Shown here in pieces: positions 35,916 to 45,875 of a stretch of 64,000 nt of DNA. How positions within the stretch are numbered: position 1 is the stretch's first letter; every line of letters starts with the position of its first letter. The notes beneath the pieces were generated by a model. That model was not told the origin of the DNA. It did no database searches and saw only the letters and a program-made list of their open reading frames with translations. The translations under genes and the position numbers were made by a program. This DNA comes from Cellulomonas sp. 73-92 (lineage in GTDB: Bacteria; Actinomycetota; Actinomycetes; Actinomycetales; Cellulomonadaceae). Location of the stretch: positions 186,001 through 250,000 of the forward strand of contig NZ_MKTH01000008.1 of NCBI RefSeq assembly GCF_001898175.1, written 5' to 3'.

Positions 35916-37184
35916 GTGAGCTCGGTCGGGACCAGGGTCTTCGTGGCGCGCCTCGCCGGCACGGCCGTCTTCGACCCCATCGGGGACCAGGTCGGCCGGG
36001 TCCGCGACGTCGTGCTGCTCGAGCGGCTGAAGGCCGCCCCCGCCGCCGTCGGCCTCGTCGTCGAGGTGCCGGGCAAGCGGCGCATCTTCCTGCCGCTGAC
36101 CCGGGTGACGAGCATCGACGCCGGGCAGGTCATCAGCACCGGGCTGCTCAACATGCGCCGGTTCGAGCAGCGCGCCACCGAGACGCTCGTCGTCGGCCAG
36201 CTCCTCGAGCGCACCGTGACGCTGGCCGACGGCGTGTCCCAGGCGACCGTCGAGGACGTGGCGATCGAGGTCCAGCGGGGAGGGGACTGGGTCGCGACCA
36301 AGCTGTCGGTCCGGCACAAGGGCGGCGGTGGCCTGCTGCGTCGCCGCGGCACCACGCAGACCGTGGGGCTCGACGAGGTGGCCGGGCTGTTCCAGCACGC
36401 CCCGACGCAGGGTGCCGAGCTCCTGGCGGAGCGGTACGAGGAGATGAAGCCGGCCGACGTCGCCGACGAGCTGCACGAGATGGAGAGCCGGCGCCGCATC
36501 CAGGTCGCGGCCGCGCTGTCCGACGAGCAGCTGGCGGACGTGCTCGAGGAGCTGCCGGAGGACGACCAGGTGGCGATCCTCGCCGGCCTGGCGATCGACC
36601 GCGCCGCGGACGTCCTCGAGGAGATGCAGCCCGACGACGCGACCGACCTGCTGCGCGAGCTGCCCGACGAGCGCAAGAACGAGCTGCTGGCGGCGATGGA
36701 GCCCGACGAGGCCGCCGACGTGCTGCGCCTGCTGGCCTACGAGGACCGGTCGGCCGGTGGCCTCATGACCACCGAGCCCGTGATCCTCGGCCCCGAGACG
36801 TCCATCGCCGCCGCCCTCGCCCACGTCCGCCGCGAGGACCTCAACCCGGCGCTGGCCTCGACGGTCTTCGTCGTGCGGCCCCCGCTCGAGACGCCGACAG
36901 GCCGTTTCATCGGCGTGGTGCACCTGCAGCGGATGCTGCGCCACCCCCCGCACGAGTCCATCGGGCAGATCGTCGACACCGACATCGAGGCGCTGCGGCC
37001 GGACAGCCCGCTGACGACCGTCGCCCGGGAGCTGGCGACCTACAACCTGCTGGTGCTGCCGGTGCTGGACGGCGAGCGCCGCCTGCTCGGCGCGGTATCG
37101 GTCGACGACGTCCTCGACCACCTGCTGCCGGAGGACTGGCGCGAGGCGGACGACGAGGCGTCGGACGGGACGCGCCATGGCTGA
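35916..37184 (+). CDS. MgtE_N + CBS domain protein (second orphan)
   Basis: PRC-like N-term (DPIGDQVGRVRDVVLLER), EEMKPADVADELHEMESRRRIQVAAALSDEQLADVLEELPEDDQ..., GGLMTTEPVILGPETSIAAAL CBS. Confidence 0.92.
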   Translation: MSSVGTRVFVARLAGTAVFDPIGDQVGRVRDVVLLERLKAAPAAVGLVVEVPGKRRIFLPLTRVTSIDAGQVISTGLLNMRRFEQRATETLVVGQLLERTVTLADGVSQATVEDVAIEVQRGGDWVATKLSVRHKGGGGLLRRRGTTQTVGLDEVAGLFQHAPTQGAELLAERYEEMKPADVADELHEMESRRRIQVAAALSDEQLADVLEELPEDDQVAILAGLAIDRAADVLEEMQPDDATDLLRELPDERKNELLAAMEPDEAADVLRLLAYEDRSAGGLMTTEPVILGPETSIAAALAHVRREDLNPALASTVFVVRPPLETPTGRFIGVVHLQRMLRHPPHESIGQIVDTDIEALRPDSPLTTVARELATYNLLVLPVLDGERRLLGAVSVDDVLDHLLPEDWREADDEASDGTRHG

Positions 37185-37674
37185 GCGTCTCGACCAGCCG
37201 CGTGGCTCCCGTCTCGGGTGGCGGCCCAAGCGGGACCCCGACCGCGTCGGGCGCGGCGCCGAGGCCTTTGCCCGGTTCATGGGGACCGGTCGGTTCCTGC
37301 TCTACATGACGGCGTTCATCATCGTCTGGATCATCCTCAACGCCGTCGGGCTGATCCATCACTGGGACCCGTACCCGTTCATCCTGCTCAACCTGTGCTT
37401 CTCGGTGCAGGCCTCGTACGCGGCACCGCTGATCCTGCTCGCGCAGAACCGGCAGGACGACCGTGACCGCGTCTCCCTGGAGCAGGACCGGCAGCAGGCC
37501 GAGCGGAACCTCGCCGACACCGAGTTCCTCGCCCGCGAGATCGCCGCGCTGCGCATCGGCCTCGCCGAGGTCGCGACCCGCGACTTCGTCCGCTCCGAGC
37601 TTCGCGAGCTGCTCGAGGACCTCAAGGAGGAGCAGGCCACGGAGGCCATGACCGAGCTCGAGGCGTCCGACTGA
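37177..37674 (+). CDS. DUF1003 domain membrane protein
   Basis: FARFMGTGRFLLYMTAFIIVWIILNAVG...WDPYPFILLNLCFSVQASYAAPLILLAQNRQDDRDR. Confidence 0.95.
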   Translation: MAERLDQPRGSRLGWRPKRDPDRVGRGAEAFARFMGTGRFLLYMTAFIIVWIILNAVGLIHHWDPYPFILLNLCFSVQASYAAPLILLAQNRQDDRDRVSLEQDRQQAERNLADTEFLAREIAALRIGLAEVATRDFVRSELRELLEDLKEEQATEAMTELEASD

Positions 37675-37712
37675 GCGCCGACCGAGCGGTCGACGACGTC
37701 GTCGGCGAGGCG

Positions 37713-39185
37713 GTGGAACCCGTCGCCGGCGGCACGACGACGAGCGCCCGCGAACAGGTGGCGGTGCCCGACGAGGCGACGGTTGCGCCCGCCGCGCGGG
37801 CCGCCGGGCTCGTCGTCGGACCGCTCGTCGTCGCGGTCCTCGCGCTGGCGACCTACGTGACGTTCTCGTGGTCGCAGTGGCGCCGCCTGGAGACGCCCTC
37901 GTGGGACCTGGGCATCTTCACGCAGCTGGCGCAGCGGTACGCGCACCTGCAAGCGCCGGTGGTGGACATCAAGGGCGCCGGCTTCAACCTGCTCGGCGAC
38001 CACTTCCACCCGCTGCTCGTCCTGCTCGGCCTGCCGTACCGGATCGCGCCGAGCGCCGTCACCGTCATGGTGGTGCAGGACCTGCTGCTCGCGTGGTCCG
38101 TGTACGTCGTCGCGCGCGAGGCGGTGCGGCGGCTCGGCGCGCTCCCGGGGTCGCTCGTGGGCGCTGCCTACGCCGTGAGCTTCGGCGTCGTGGGCGCGGT
38201 CGCGGTCCAGTTCCACGAGATCGCGTTCGCCGTGCCGCTGCTGGCGTTGTCCCTGGTCGCGCTGGTCCGCCGGCGCTGGTGGCCGGCCGCGCTGTGGGCC
38301 GCGCCGCTGGTCTTCGTCAAGGAGGACCTCGGCGCGACCGTGCTCGTCATCGGGCTCCTGGTGGTGTGGCTGTCGGACGACGACCGCCGCGCGCTGTGGC
38401 TGGGCCGGGCCCTGGCCGCCTGGGGCGTGGTGTGGCTCGTCCTGACGCAGGCGGTGATCCTGCCCGCGCTCAACCCCTCCGGCGTCTTCGCCTACGCCGA
38501 CCGGCTCGACTGGCGCGACCTCGCGACGCACCCGTGGCTGCTGGTCACGCACCTCGTCGACGACTGGCGCAAGGTCATCACCCTGCTGCTCCTCGTCGCG
38601 ATCACGGGGCTCGTCGGGCTGCGCTCGCCGGTGATGCTCGTCGCGGTGCCCACGATCCTGTGGCGGTTCTGGTCCGGCAACTACGGCTTCTGGGGCCACA
38701 CCTGGCACTACAGCGCGGTGCTCATGCCGATCGCGTTCGTCGCGATGCTCGACGGGGTCGAGCTCGCCGGACGCTCGCCCCGCGCGTGGCTGCGGTCCTC
38801 CTCGCGCTCGGCCGTCGCCGTCGCCGTGACGGTCGGCGCCCTGGTCGCGCCGCAGGTGGCGCTCGGACAGCTCGGCACCCCCGGGTTCTGGCACCCCAAC
38901 CCGCGGGAGGCGGCGGCCCGCGGCGCGCTGGCGGCGGTCCCCGCCGGCGCCTCGGTCGAGGCGGACGTCGGGCTGATGAACTACCTCGTCGACCACCACG
39001 ACGTGTACTGGATGGGCAACAAGGGCAACCCGGCGGCGGACTACCTCGTCTTCGACTCCGCGTGGAGCAGCGGCCAGAAGACGCCCGCGGCGCTGGTCGC
39101 GTGGGCCACCGCCCACCACCCCGGCGCGACCTACACCGTGACGTACGACGCGGGCGGCTACCTGGTCGCGGAGCGGACGTCCTAG
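37713..39185 (+). CDS. DUF2079 polytopic membrane protein
   Basis: LETPSWDLGIFTQLAQRYAHLQAPVVDIKGAGFNLLGDHFHPLLVLL, GHTWHYSAVLMPIAFVAMLDG. Confidence 0.87.
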   Translation: MEPVAGGTTTSAREQVAVPDEATVAPAARAAGLVVGPLVVAVLALATYVTFSWSQWRRLETPSWDLGIFTQLAQRYAHLQAPVVDIKGAGFNLLGDHFHPLLVLLGLPYRIAPSAVTVMVVQDLLLAWSVYVVAREAVRRLGALPGSLVGAAYAVSFGVVGAVAVQFHEIAFAVPLLALSLVALVRRRWWPAALWAAPLVFVKEDLGATVLVIGLLVVWLSDDDRRALWLGRALAAWGVVWLVLTQAVILPALNPSGVFAYADRLDWRDLATHPWLLVTHLVDDWRKVITLLLLVAITGLVGLRSPVMLVAVPTILWRFWSGNYGFWGHTWHYSAVLMPIAFVAMLDGVELAGRSPRAWLRSSSRSAVAVAVTVGALVAPQVALGQLGTPGFWHPNPREAAARGALAAVPAGASVEADVGLMNYLVDHHDVYWMGNKGNPAADYLVFDSAWSSGQKTPAALVAWATAHHPGATYTVTYDAGGYLVAERTS

Positions 39186-39225
39186 GTCACGTCCTTGGCC
39201 CCACGGGGGCGTCCGCGCCACCGCT

Positions 39226-39231
39226 TACGAT
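39226..39231 (+). promoter_or_regulatory. -10-like TACGAT, probable leaderless promoter
   Basis: TACGAT + 6 nt + ATG (39238). Confidence 0.5.
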
Positions 39232-39237
39232 GGCGGC

Positions 39238-40386
39238 ATGCCCTCCAGCCCCTCCCAGCCCGAGGGTCTTGCCGCTGCGGTCCGCCAGGCGCTGACCGGT
39301 GTGCTCGACCCGGAGATCCGCCGTCCGATCACCGACCTCGGCATGGTCCGGTCGGTGCTCGTCGACGGCGGCCACGTGACCGTCCGCGTCGACCTGACCG
39401 TCCCCGGCTGTCCGCTCAAGGACACGCTCGTCAAGGACGTCACGGCGGCGGTGGAGGCGCTCGAGGGCGTGCAGGCCGTCTCGGTCGAGCTCGGCCAGAT
39501 GACCGCCGAGCAACGCGCCGGTCTGACCGAGAAGCTCCGCGGCGGGCGGCCCGAGCCGGTCATCCCGTTCGCGCAGCCGGACTCGCTGACCCGGGTCATC
39601 GCCGTCACCAGCGGCAAGGGCGGGGTCGGCAAGTCGTCGGTCACCGCCAACCTCGCGGTCGCGATGGCCCAGATGGGCCTGGCGGTCGGCGTCGTCGACG
39701 CGGACATCTACGGGTTCTCGCTGCCGCGGATGCTGGGGACCGACCAGCCGCCGACGGCGGTCGACGAGATGCTGCTCCCGCCGGTGGCGCACGGCGTCAA
39801 GGTCGTCTCGATCGGCATGTTCGTCGAGCCCGGCCAGCCCGTGGTGTGGCGCGGCCCGATGCTGCACCGCGCGCTCCAGCAGTTCCTCACGGACATGTAC
39901 TGGGGCGACCTCGACGTGCTGCTGCTCGACCTGCCGCCCGGGACGGGCGACATCGCGATCTCCGTGGCTCAGCTGCTGCCGGGCTCGTCGCTCGTCGTCG
40001 TCACCACGCCGCAACTGGCCGCCGCGGAGGTGGCCGAGCGCGCCGGGGCCGTCGCCGTGCAGACGCACCAGCGCCTGGTCGGGGTCATCGAGAACATGTC
40101 CTGGCTCACCCAGCCGGACGGCTCGCGGCTCGAGCTGTTCGGGTCGGGCGGCGGCGAGCGCGTGGCGGCGAGCCTGTCCACGCTCGTCGGCACGGACGTG
40201 CCGCTGCTGGGCCGGGTGCCGATCGACATCGCCGTGCGCGAGGCGGGCGACGCCGGCACGCCGGTGGTGGCCGCCGACCCCGGCTCCCCCGCCGCGGTGG
40301 CGCTGCGCGAGATCGCCGCCGGGCTCGTCTCGACCCCGCGCGGGCTGGCCGGCAAGCCGCTCGGCGTCGTCCCCGTCACCCGCTGA
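39238..40386 (+). CDS. mrp: Mrp/NBP35 family Fe-S carrier P-loop ATPase
   Basis: N-term MIP18-like domain, AVTSGKGGVGKSSVTANLAVAMAQMG, VDADIYGFSLPRMLG, LLLDLPPGTGDIAISVAQ. Confidence 0.96.
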   Translation: MPSSPSQPEGLAAAVRQALTGVLDPEIRRPITDLGMVRSVLVDGGHVTVRVDLTVPGCPLKDTLVKDVTAAVEALEGVQAVSVELGQMTAEQRAGLTEKLRGGRPEPVIPFAQPDSLTRVIAVTSGKGGVGKSSVTANLAVAMAQMGLAVGVVDADIYGFSLPRMLGTDQPPTAVDEMLLPPVAHGVKVVSIGMFVEPGQPVVWRGPMLHRALQQFLTDMYWGDLDVLLLDLPPGTGDIAISVAQLLPGSSLVVVTTPQLAAAEVAERAGAVAVQTHQRLVGVIENMSWLTQPDGSRLELFGSGGGERVAASLSTLVGTDVPLLGRVPIDIAVREAGDAGTPVVAADPGSPAAVALREIAAGLVSTPRGLAGKPLGVVPVTR

Positions 40387-40395
40387 AAGGCCCCG

Positions 40396-41625
40396 ATGAC
40401 CACCACCACCTCGGCCGCGACGCTGCGGCCGGCCTGGTCGCGCGACGAGGGCGCGGCGCGCGTGCGCGCGCTGTTCGCCACCGCCTTCACCGACGAGCCT
40501 GACGGCGTCTGGTCGGCGCCCGGGCGGGTCAACCTCATCGGCGAGCACACGGACTACAACGGCGGGCTGTGCCTGCCGATCGCGCTGCCGCACCGCACGT
40601 TCGTCGCGCTGCGGGCGCGGGACGACGAGACGATCCGGCTGGTGTCGGCGCAGGAGGCGTCCTCGGTCGTCGCGGTGTCGCTGTCGTCGGTGGCGCCCGG
40701 GGCCCTGTCGGGGTGGGCCGCGTACGTGGCCGGCGTCGCGTGGGCGCTGCGGCAGGCCGGGTTCGTCGTGCGCGGCTTCGACGCCACGGTGGACTCCTGC
40801 GTGCCCTACGGCGCGGGTCTCTCGTCGTCGGCCGCGCTGGAGTCCGCGTTCGCCGTGGCGCTCGACGAGGTCTTCGGGCTCGGGCTGGCCTCCGACGACG
40901 CCGGGCGGGCCCGTCTCGCGGCGGCGTGCGTGCGCGCCGAGAACGAGATCGCGGGCGCGCCGACGGGTGGGCTCGACCAGGCCTCGTCCCTGAGGTGCCA
41001 CGCCGGCCAAGCGCTCCTCCTCGACTGCCTCGACGGCTCGGTGGAGCAGGTGCCGTTCGACCTGTCGGCCGCGGGGCTCGCGCTGCTCGTCGTCGACACC
41101 AAGGCCGAGCACTCGCACGCCACGGGCGGCTACGGCGCCCGGCGGGCGACCTGCGAGGAGGCGGCGACCCTGCTCGGCGTGCCGCTGCTGCGCTCGGTGG
41201 CCGACGAGCCCGACGGCGGCGCCACCGCGCTGGCCCGGCTCGACGACGGAACGCCCGAGGGCTCCGTCCGGGTGCGCCGCGTGCGGCACGTGCTCTCGGA
41301 GATCGGGCGGGTGCGCGAGTTCGTCGGGCTGCTGCGCTCGGGCGCCGTCGACGAGGTGGGTCCGGCGATGGATGCGTCGCACGCCTCGCTGCGCGACGAC
41401 TACGAGGTCTCCTGCGTGGAGCTGGACCTGGTGGTGACGGCGGCGCGCGCCGCCGGTGCGCTCGGCGCGCGGATGACGGGCGGCGGGTTCGGCGGGTCGG
41501 CGATCGCGCTGGTGCGTGCGGGGACCGAGTCGGCCGTGGCGGCGGCGGTCGCGGCGGCCTTCGCCGAGTCGGGGCTGGGCGCGCCGGAGTTCCTGCTGGC
41601 GCTCCCGTCGGACCCGGCCGCGTAG
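40396..41625 (+). CDS. galK: galactokinase
   Basis: APGRVNLIGEHTDYNGGLCLPIALP, VPYGAGLSSSAALESAFAVAL, GARMTGGGFGGSAIAL. Confidence 0.95.
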   Translation: MTTTTSAATLRPAWSRDEGAARVRALFATAFTDEPDGVWSAPGRVNLIGEHTDYNGGLCLPIALPHRTFVALRARDDETIRLVSAQEASSVVAVSLSSVAPGALSGWAAYVAGVAWALRQAGFVVRGFDATVDSCVPYGAGLSSSAALESAFAVALDEVFGLGLASDDAGRARLAAACVRAENEIAGAPTGGLDQASSLRCHAGQALLLDCLDGSVEQVPFDLSAAGLALLVVDTKAEHSHATGGYGARRATCEEAATLLGVPLLRSVADEPDGGATALARLDDGTPEGSVRVRRVRHVLSEIGRVREFVGLLRSGAVDEVGPAMDASHASLRDDYEVSCVELDLVVTAARAAGALGARMTGGGFGGSAIALVRAGTESAVAAAVAAAFAESGLGAPEFLLALPSDPAA

Positions 41626-41860
41626 CGCTGCCGCCGGCCGCCCACCGGTCCCGGGCGAGCACACCCCGGGGGCCTGCCTAGCCGCGTCGAGGGCGGTACC
41701 GCGCGAAGGCGCGATGGTGCCTGTCCGGCTGCGGGAGCGCCCGCCCCATTGCTCGTGGCGGTGGCACAGCCTCGGTCACGCCCAACCCTGGTGCGGCGTC
41801 GAAGCTCCACTGGACACCCGACATCTTCCGGGTGAAAGTGCTGATCAGGCACCCTTCCTC

Positions 41861-41889
41861 TTGTCTCCGACGGCACGTCCGGCTATCGT
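41861..41889 (+). promoter_or_regulatory. sigma70-type promoter of 13E12/HNH gene
   Basis: TTGTCT (41861-41866) - 17 bp - TATCGT (41884-41889). Confidence 0.6.
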
Positions 41890-41905
41890 TAGAACATACG
41901 TTCGA
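41890..41905 (+). promoter_or_regulatory. LexA/SOS box
   Basis: TAGAACATACGTTCGA vs recalled actinobacterial TCGAAC-N4-GTTCGA; abuts the -10. Confidence 0.8.
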
Positions 41906-41928
41906 CGATGCGCAGGGGGTGCGCGACG

Positions 41929-43464
41929 ATGACGAGTCCGGTGCCGCGCGCCGCGCTGCCGGCGGAGTGCGCCGCTGCTGATGCGGCGTTCCGTGCCGTC
42001 CTCGGCGTCGCCGGTGGGGCCGACGCGTGGAGCGCGCCGACGCGGCAAGCTGTGCTGGCCTGGCTGTCCGAGCACCGCGACCTCGTGGCAGCCGTCGAGG
42101 GCAAGGTGCTGACCGCGGAGCGCGACGCAGGCACATGGGCGTTGCGCGGTGACCGGGACCTCGCGGGGTTCGTCGGGCGCGAGACGCGAGCCGGCCGCGG
42201 TGCCGGGATGGCCGCCGTGGCGCAGGCCGGGACGCTGGCCGCGATGCCGACCGTCGCGGACGCGCTGGTCGACGGGCCGGTCACCACGACGCACATCGCT
42301 CAGATCACGCGCGCCACCGCGGCCTCTCCCGCGTTGGCTGCCGACCTCGCGACGGCCGAGGGCCAGGAGCGCGTGGTGGAGCTGGCGGGCCGGCTGGACG
42401 GCTCCGCGTTCGGCAAGGCGCTGCAGCAGCTGGGCGCCAGCCTCGACCCGGCGATGCGGCAGCGCACCCACGACGAGCAGCGCGCCAACCGCTTCCTCAA
42501 CCTGACGCACACGCCGTCGGGCACCCTGCTCAAGGGCCGGCTGGACACGGTCGTCGGGCACGAGCTGGGCAAGGCGCTGCAGGCGCTGAGCCCCCGGCCG
42601 ACGATCGACGACGAGCGGACCGGCGAGCAGCGCCGGGCCGACGCCCTGGCGACGATGGTCCGCCGCGTGCTGGGCGACAAGGACACGATGCCCGGCGCGG
42701 TCGCACCCGTGCAGGCCGTCCTCACGCTCAGCCAGGAGACGTGGGCGGCGCTCCGGACAGCCCGGGACGGGGCCCCTCCCGCGCACCCCACTCCTCGCGC
42801 GGACGCCGCCGCGGCGGCTCGTCGTCACCCGCCGAGCGCGGGCGATCACCACAGCGCCGCCCCGCAGTCACCGTCAGCCCCGGCGGCCGGCGATGACCAC
42901 GCGGAGCCGGACCCGAGCGACACGGACCTGTCACGCCATGGCCCGGCGACGCCGGGGTCGGCGGCCGACCTGGTCAGCCGTCTGCGCGGCGTCGAACCGG
43001 TCACCGACGAGTCCGGGCAGGCCTGGCCGGCGTCCGAGATCGCCCGTGCCCTGTGCGACTGCGCCCTGACCCGGGCCGTCGTCGGCGCCAAGGACGCCGA
43101 CCTTAACCTCGGCCGAGAGGCGCGGGGCTTCAAGCGTCAGCACTGGATGGCCCTCTACGCGGCCGGCATCAGCGGCTGCTCGATCCTCGGCTGCGGCATG
43201 CCGCTGGCCGACACCGAGCTGCACCATGTCGCCTGGTGGTACGAGCACGGCGGGCGAACCGATCTCGCGAACTGCCTGCCGTACTGCTCCTTCCACCACC
43301 ACGAGATCCATCGCAAGGGCATCGTGGTCAACCGGTTGCCGGACGGTCGCGTCGAGCATCGGTACCCCGACGGCCGTGTCTACGGCGAGGCGCCACCCGA
43401 TGCACGGCCGCGCCCCGCGGCCGACGATCCGCCCGTCGACCTCCTCGGGCTCCTCTCCGCCTGA
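41929..43464 (+). CDS. 13E12-repeat / DUF222 HNH endonuclease family protein
   Basis: DUF222-like N-term; C-term CSILGCGMPLADTELHHVAWWYEHGGRTDLANCLPYCSFHHHEIH HNH motif; ORF can start at 41908 but SD and SOS box favour 41929. Confidence 0.88.
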   Translation: MTSPVPRAALPAECAAADAAFRAVLGVAGGADAWSAPTRQAVLAWLSEHRDLVAAVEGKVLTAERDAGTWALRGDRDLAGFVGRETRAGRGAGMAAVAQAGTLAAMPTVADALVDGPVTTTHIAQITRATAASPALAADLATAEGQERVVELAGRLDGSAFGKALQQLGASLDPAMRQRTHDEQRANRFLNLTHTPSGTLLKGRLDTVVGHELGKALQALSPRPTIDDERTGEQRRADALATMVRRVLGDKDTMPGAVAPVQAVLTLSQETWAALRTARDGAPPAHPTPRADAAAAARRHPPSAGDHHSAAPQSPSAPAAGDDHAEPDPSDTDLSRHGPATPGSAADLVSRLRGVEPVTDESGQAWPASEIARALCDCALTRAVVGAKDADLNLGREARGFKRQHWMALYAAGISGCSILGCGMPLADTELHHVAWWYEHGGRTDLANCLPYCSFHHHEIHRKGIVVNRLPDGRVEHRYPDGRVYGEAPPDARPRPAADDPPVDLLGLLSA

Positions 43465-43514
43465 CCCCGCTGGATCGGCGCGCGCGGCGCCGTGGTCGGC
43501 GGCCGGCTCGCCGT

Positions 43515-44315
43515 TCAGCCGAGGTCGTAGTCGACGACGAGCGGAGCGTGGTCGCTGAAGCGCTCCGTGTAGCTGGGCGCGCGGTCGATCGTCGCCTTGA
43601 CCGCACGCTCGCCGAGCCGGGGCGTGGCCATCTGGTAGTCGATGCGCCACCCGGCGTCGGTGTCGAACGCCTTGCCGCGCCAGGACCACCACGTGTACGG
43701 GCCGGGGCCGTCCCCGCCGAGCCGCCGGCCGACGTCGTGCCACCCGAGCTCGTCGAACCATCGGTCGAGGTAGGCGCGCTCCCCCGGCAGGAAGCCCGCG
43801 TGCGTGAGGTTGCCCTTCCAGTTCTTCAGGTCGACCTCGCGGTGCGCGATGTTGAGGTCGCCCGCGACGACGGCGAGACCGCCGTCGTCGGAGATCGCCG
43901 CCATGCGTGAGGTCACCGCTTCGAGGAACGCGTACTTCTCGTCCATCGACGCCGTGCCCGCGGTCCCGGAGTGCACGTAGACCGACGCCACCGTGAGCGC
44001 CTCTCCGCCGGGGAGCTCGAGGTCGGCCTCCACCCAGCGCCCGGAGTCGCCGGGCGCTCCGGTGCCGATGCCGATCCGGATCGCCCGCATCGGCAGCCGC
44101 GACGCGATCGCGACACCGGCGCGCCCCTTGGCCTCCGCCGCCTCGTGGGCGAGGTGCCACTCGTCGCGCGCGAGGTGGTCGGCGAGGATCTCGTCGTCCG
44201 CGCGGACCTCCTGCAGCAGCAGCACGTCCGGGCCCGACGAGGCCAGCCACGCGCCCATCCCCCGGCGGAAGGCCGCCCGGATGCCGTTGACGTTGACCGA
44301 CGCGACCCGCAGCAC
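43515..44315 (-). CDS. xthA: exodeoxyribonuclease III
   Basis: MLRVASVNVNGIRAAFRRGMGAWL, DVLLLQEVRA, VVAGDLNIAHREVDLKNWKGN, FSDHAPLVVDYDL. Confidence 0.95.
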   Translation of the reverse strand: MLRVASVNVNGIRAAFRRGMGAWLASSGPDVLLLQEVRADDEILADHLARDEWHLAHEAAEAKGRAGVAIASRLPMRAIRIGIGTGAPGDSGRWVEADLELPGGEALTVASVYVHSGTAGTASMDEKYAFLEAVTSRMAAISDDGGLAVVAGDLNIAHREVDLKNWKGNLTHAGFLPGERAYLDRWFDELGWHDVGRRLGGDGPGPYTWWSWRGKAFDTDAGWRIDYQMATPRLGERAVKATIDRAPSYTERFSDHAPLVVDYDLG

Positions 44316-44376
44316 CCGGACATCCTGCAGGACGTCACCGACACCCCGCCGATCCGTCCGCTGACGGTGGCGCCGC

Positions 44377-44397
44377 CCCGGCTGTCTGGAAGCCGGG
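44377..44397 (-). terminator. hairpin downstream of VOC gene
   Basis: cccggct-gtctgga-agccggg, nested in GC-rich flanks. Confidence 0.4.
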
Positions 44398-44438
44398 AGG
44401 TGGGGCGCGGCGCGAGTGCCACCCCTCCTGGCCCGACC

Positions 44439-44918
44439 TCAGGAGCCGGCGTAGGCCGCCTGGAGCGCTGCGACGTCGAGCTTGCCCATCGACAGCATGG
44501 CGGCGGTGGCCCGCTGGACGCCCGCCGGGTCGGGCCCCCACATCACCTCCATGAGCTGGCGAGGCACCACCTGCCAGGACACGCCGAAGCGGTCACGCAA
44601 CCACCCGCAGGGCCCCGGTCGCCCGCCGTCGGCGGTCAGGATCTCCCAGTAGTGGTCCACCTCGTCCTGCCCGTCGACCGAGAGGAGCACCGAGAAGGCG
44701 TCGTCGAGCGCCAGGCCCGGCCCCGCGGACAGGAAGGTGAACGGCACCCCGGCGAGGTCGAGCTCGACGACGTACGGGCTCCCGGGCGGCGCGCCCGGCA
44801 CTCCCTCGGGCGCCGTCGCCACGCTCGTGATGCGGGTGTCCGGGATCACCCGCTCGTAGAACCGGGCGGCCTCGTAGCCGTTGTCGTCGAACCAGAGGTG
44901 GGCGCGGACCGCAACCAT
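44439..44918 (-). CDS. VOC superfamily / PhnB-like protein
   Basis: LWFDDNGYEAARFYERVIPDTRI...PYVVELDLAGVPFTFLSAGP, DRFGVSWQVVPRQLMEVM. Confidence 0.9.
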   Translation of the reverse strand: MVAVRAHLWFDDNGYEAARFYERVIPDTRITSVATAPEGVPGAPPGSPYVVELDLAGVPFTFLSAGPGLALDDAFSVLLSVDGQDEVDHYWEILTADGGRPGPCGWLRDRFGVSWQVVPRQLMEVMWGPDPAGVQRATAAMLSMGKLDVAALQAAYAGS

Positions 44919-44993
44919 GGGTGCCTCCTCGTCGTGGGCCCGTCCATGGTCGCCCGCGCCCGCCGATCCGACGACCGGAGGGCCGGCCGCACG

Positions 44994-45875
44994 TCACCCC
45001 AGGGAGCGCTCGGCGGCCTCCACGACGTTGGCCAGGAGCATCGCCCGCGTCATCGGCCCGACCCCGCCCGGGTTGGGCGACACCCACGCCGCCACCTCCC
45101 GCACCGAGGGGTCGACATCGCCCGCCACGCGGGACTTCCCCGTGACCGGGTCCGTCACACGGGAGACGCCGACGTCGACGACGACCGCGCCCGGCTTCAC
45201 CATGTCGGCCGTGACGATCGACGGCACGCCCGCCGCGGCCACGATGACGTCGGCCGAGCGGGTGTGCGCGGCGAGGTCGGCCGTCCCGGTGTGGGTGAGC
45301 GTCACCGTCGCGTTGACGGCGCGCCGCGTCAGCAGCAGGCCGATCGACCGGCCGACGGTCACGCCCCGCCCGACGACGACGACGTCGGCCCCGTGCAGCG
45401 AGACGCCATGGCGGGTGAGCAGCTCGAGGATCCCGCGCGGCGTGCACGGCAGCGGTGACGTCAGCGGCTCGTTGACCCGCAGCACCAGCCGGCCGAGGTT
45501 CGTCGGATGGAGCCCGTCGGCGTCCTTGGCCGGGTCGATGAGCTCGATCGCGCGCTGCGCGTCGAGCCCGCGCGGCAGCGGCAGCTGGACGATGAACCCC
45601 GTGCACGCCGGGTCGTCGTTCAGCCGCCGGATCGCCGCCTCGACCTCGTCCTGCGACGCGGTGGCCGGCAGGTCCTCCCGGATCGAGGCGATGCCGACCT
45701 CCGCACAGTCGCGGTGCTTGCCGGCGACGTAGATCTGCGACCCCGGGTCGTCGCCGACGAGCAGCGTGCCCAGGCCGGGCCGCACGCCACGCTCGGCGAG
45801 GGCCGCGACGCGGACGCGCAGCTCGTCCTTGATGGCGGCGGCGGTCGCCTTCCCGTCGAGGAGGGCGGCCGTCAT
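44994..45875 (-). CDS. folD: bifunctional methylene-THF dehydrogenase/methenyl-THF cyclohydrolase
   Basis: [92 protein letters not shown]. Confidence 0.95.
   Translation of the reverse strand: MTAALLDGKATAAAIKDELRVRVAALAERGVRPGLGTLLVGDDPGSQIYVAGKHRDCAEVGIASIREDLPATASQDEVEAAIRRLNDDPACTGFIVQLPLPRGLDAQRAIELIDPAKDADGLHPTNLGRLVLRVNEPLTSPLPCTPRGILELLTRHGVSLHGADVVVVGRGVTVGRSIGLLLTRRAVNATVTLTHTGTADLAAHTRSADVIVAAAGVPSIVTADMVKPGAVVVDVGVSRVTDPVTGKSRVAGDVDPSVREVAAWVSPNPGGVGPMTRAMLLANVVEAAERSLG

Noticed and set aside
41908-43464. Mobile element/HNH homing intron
   Set aside because: HNH/DUF222 gene has no flanking integrase, terminal repeats or target duplication visible
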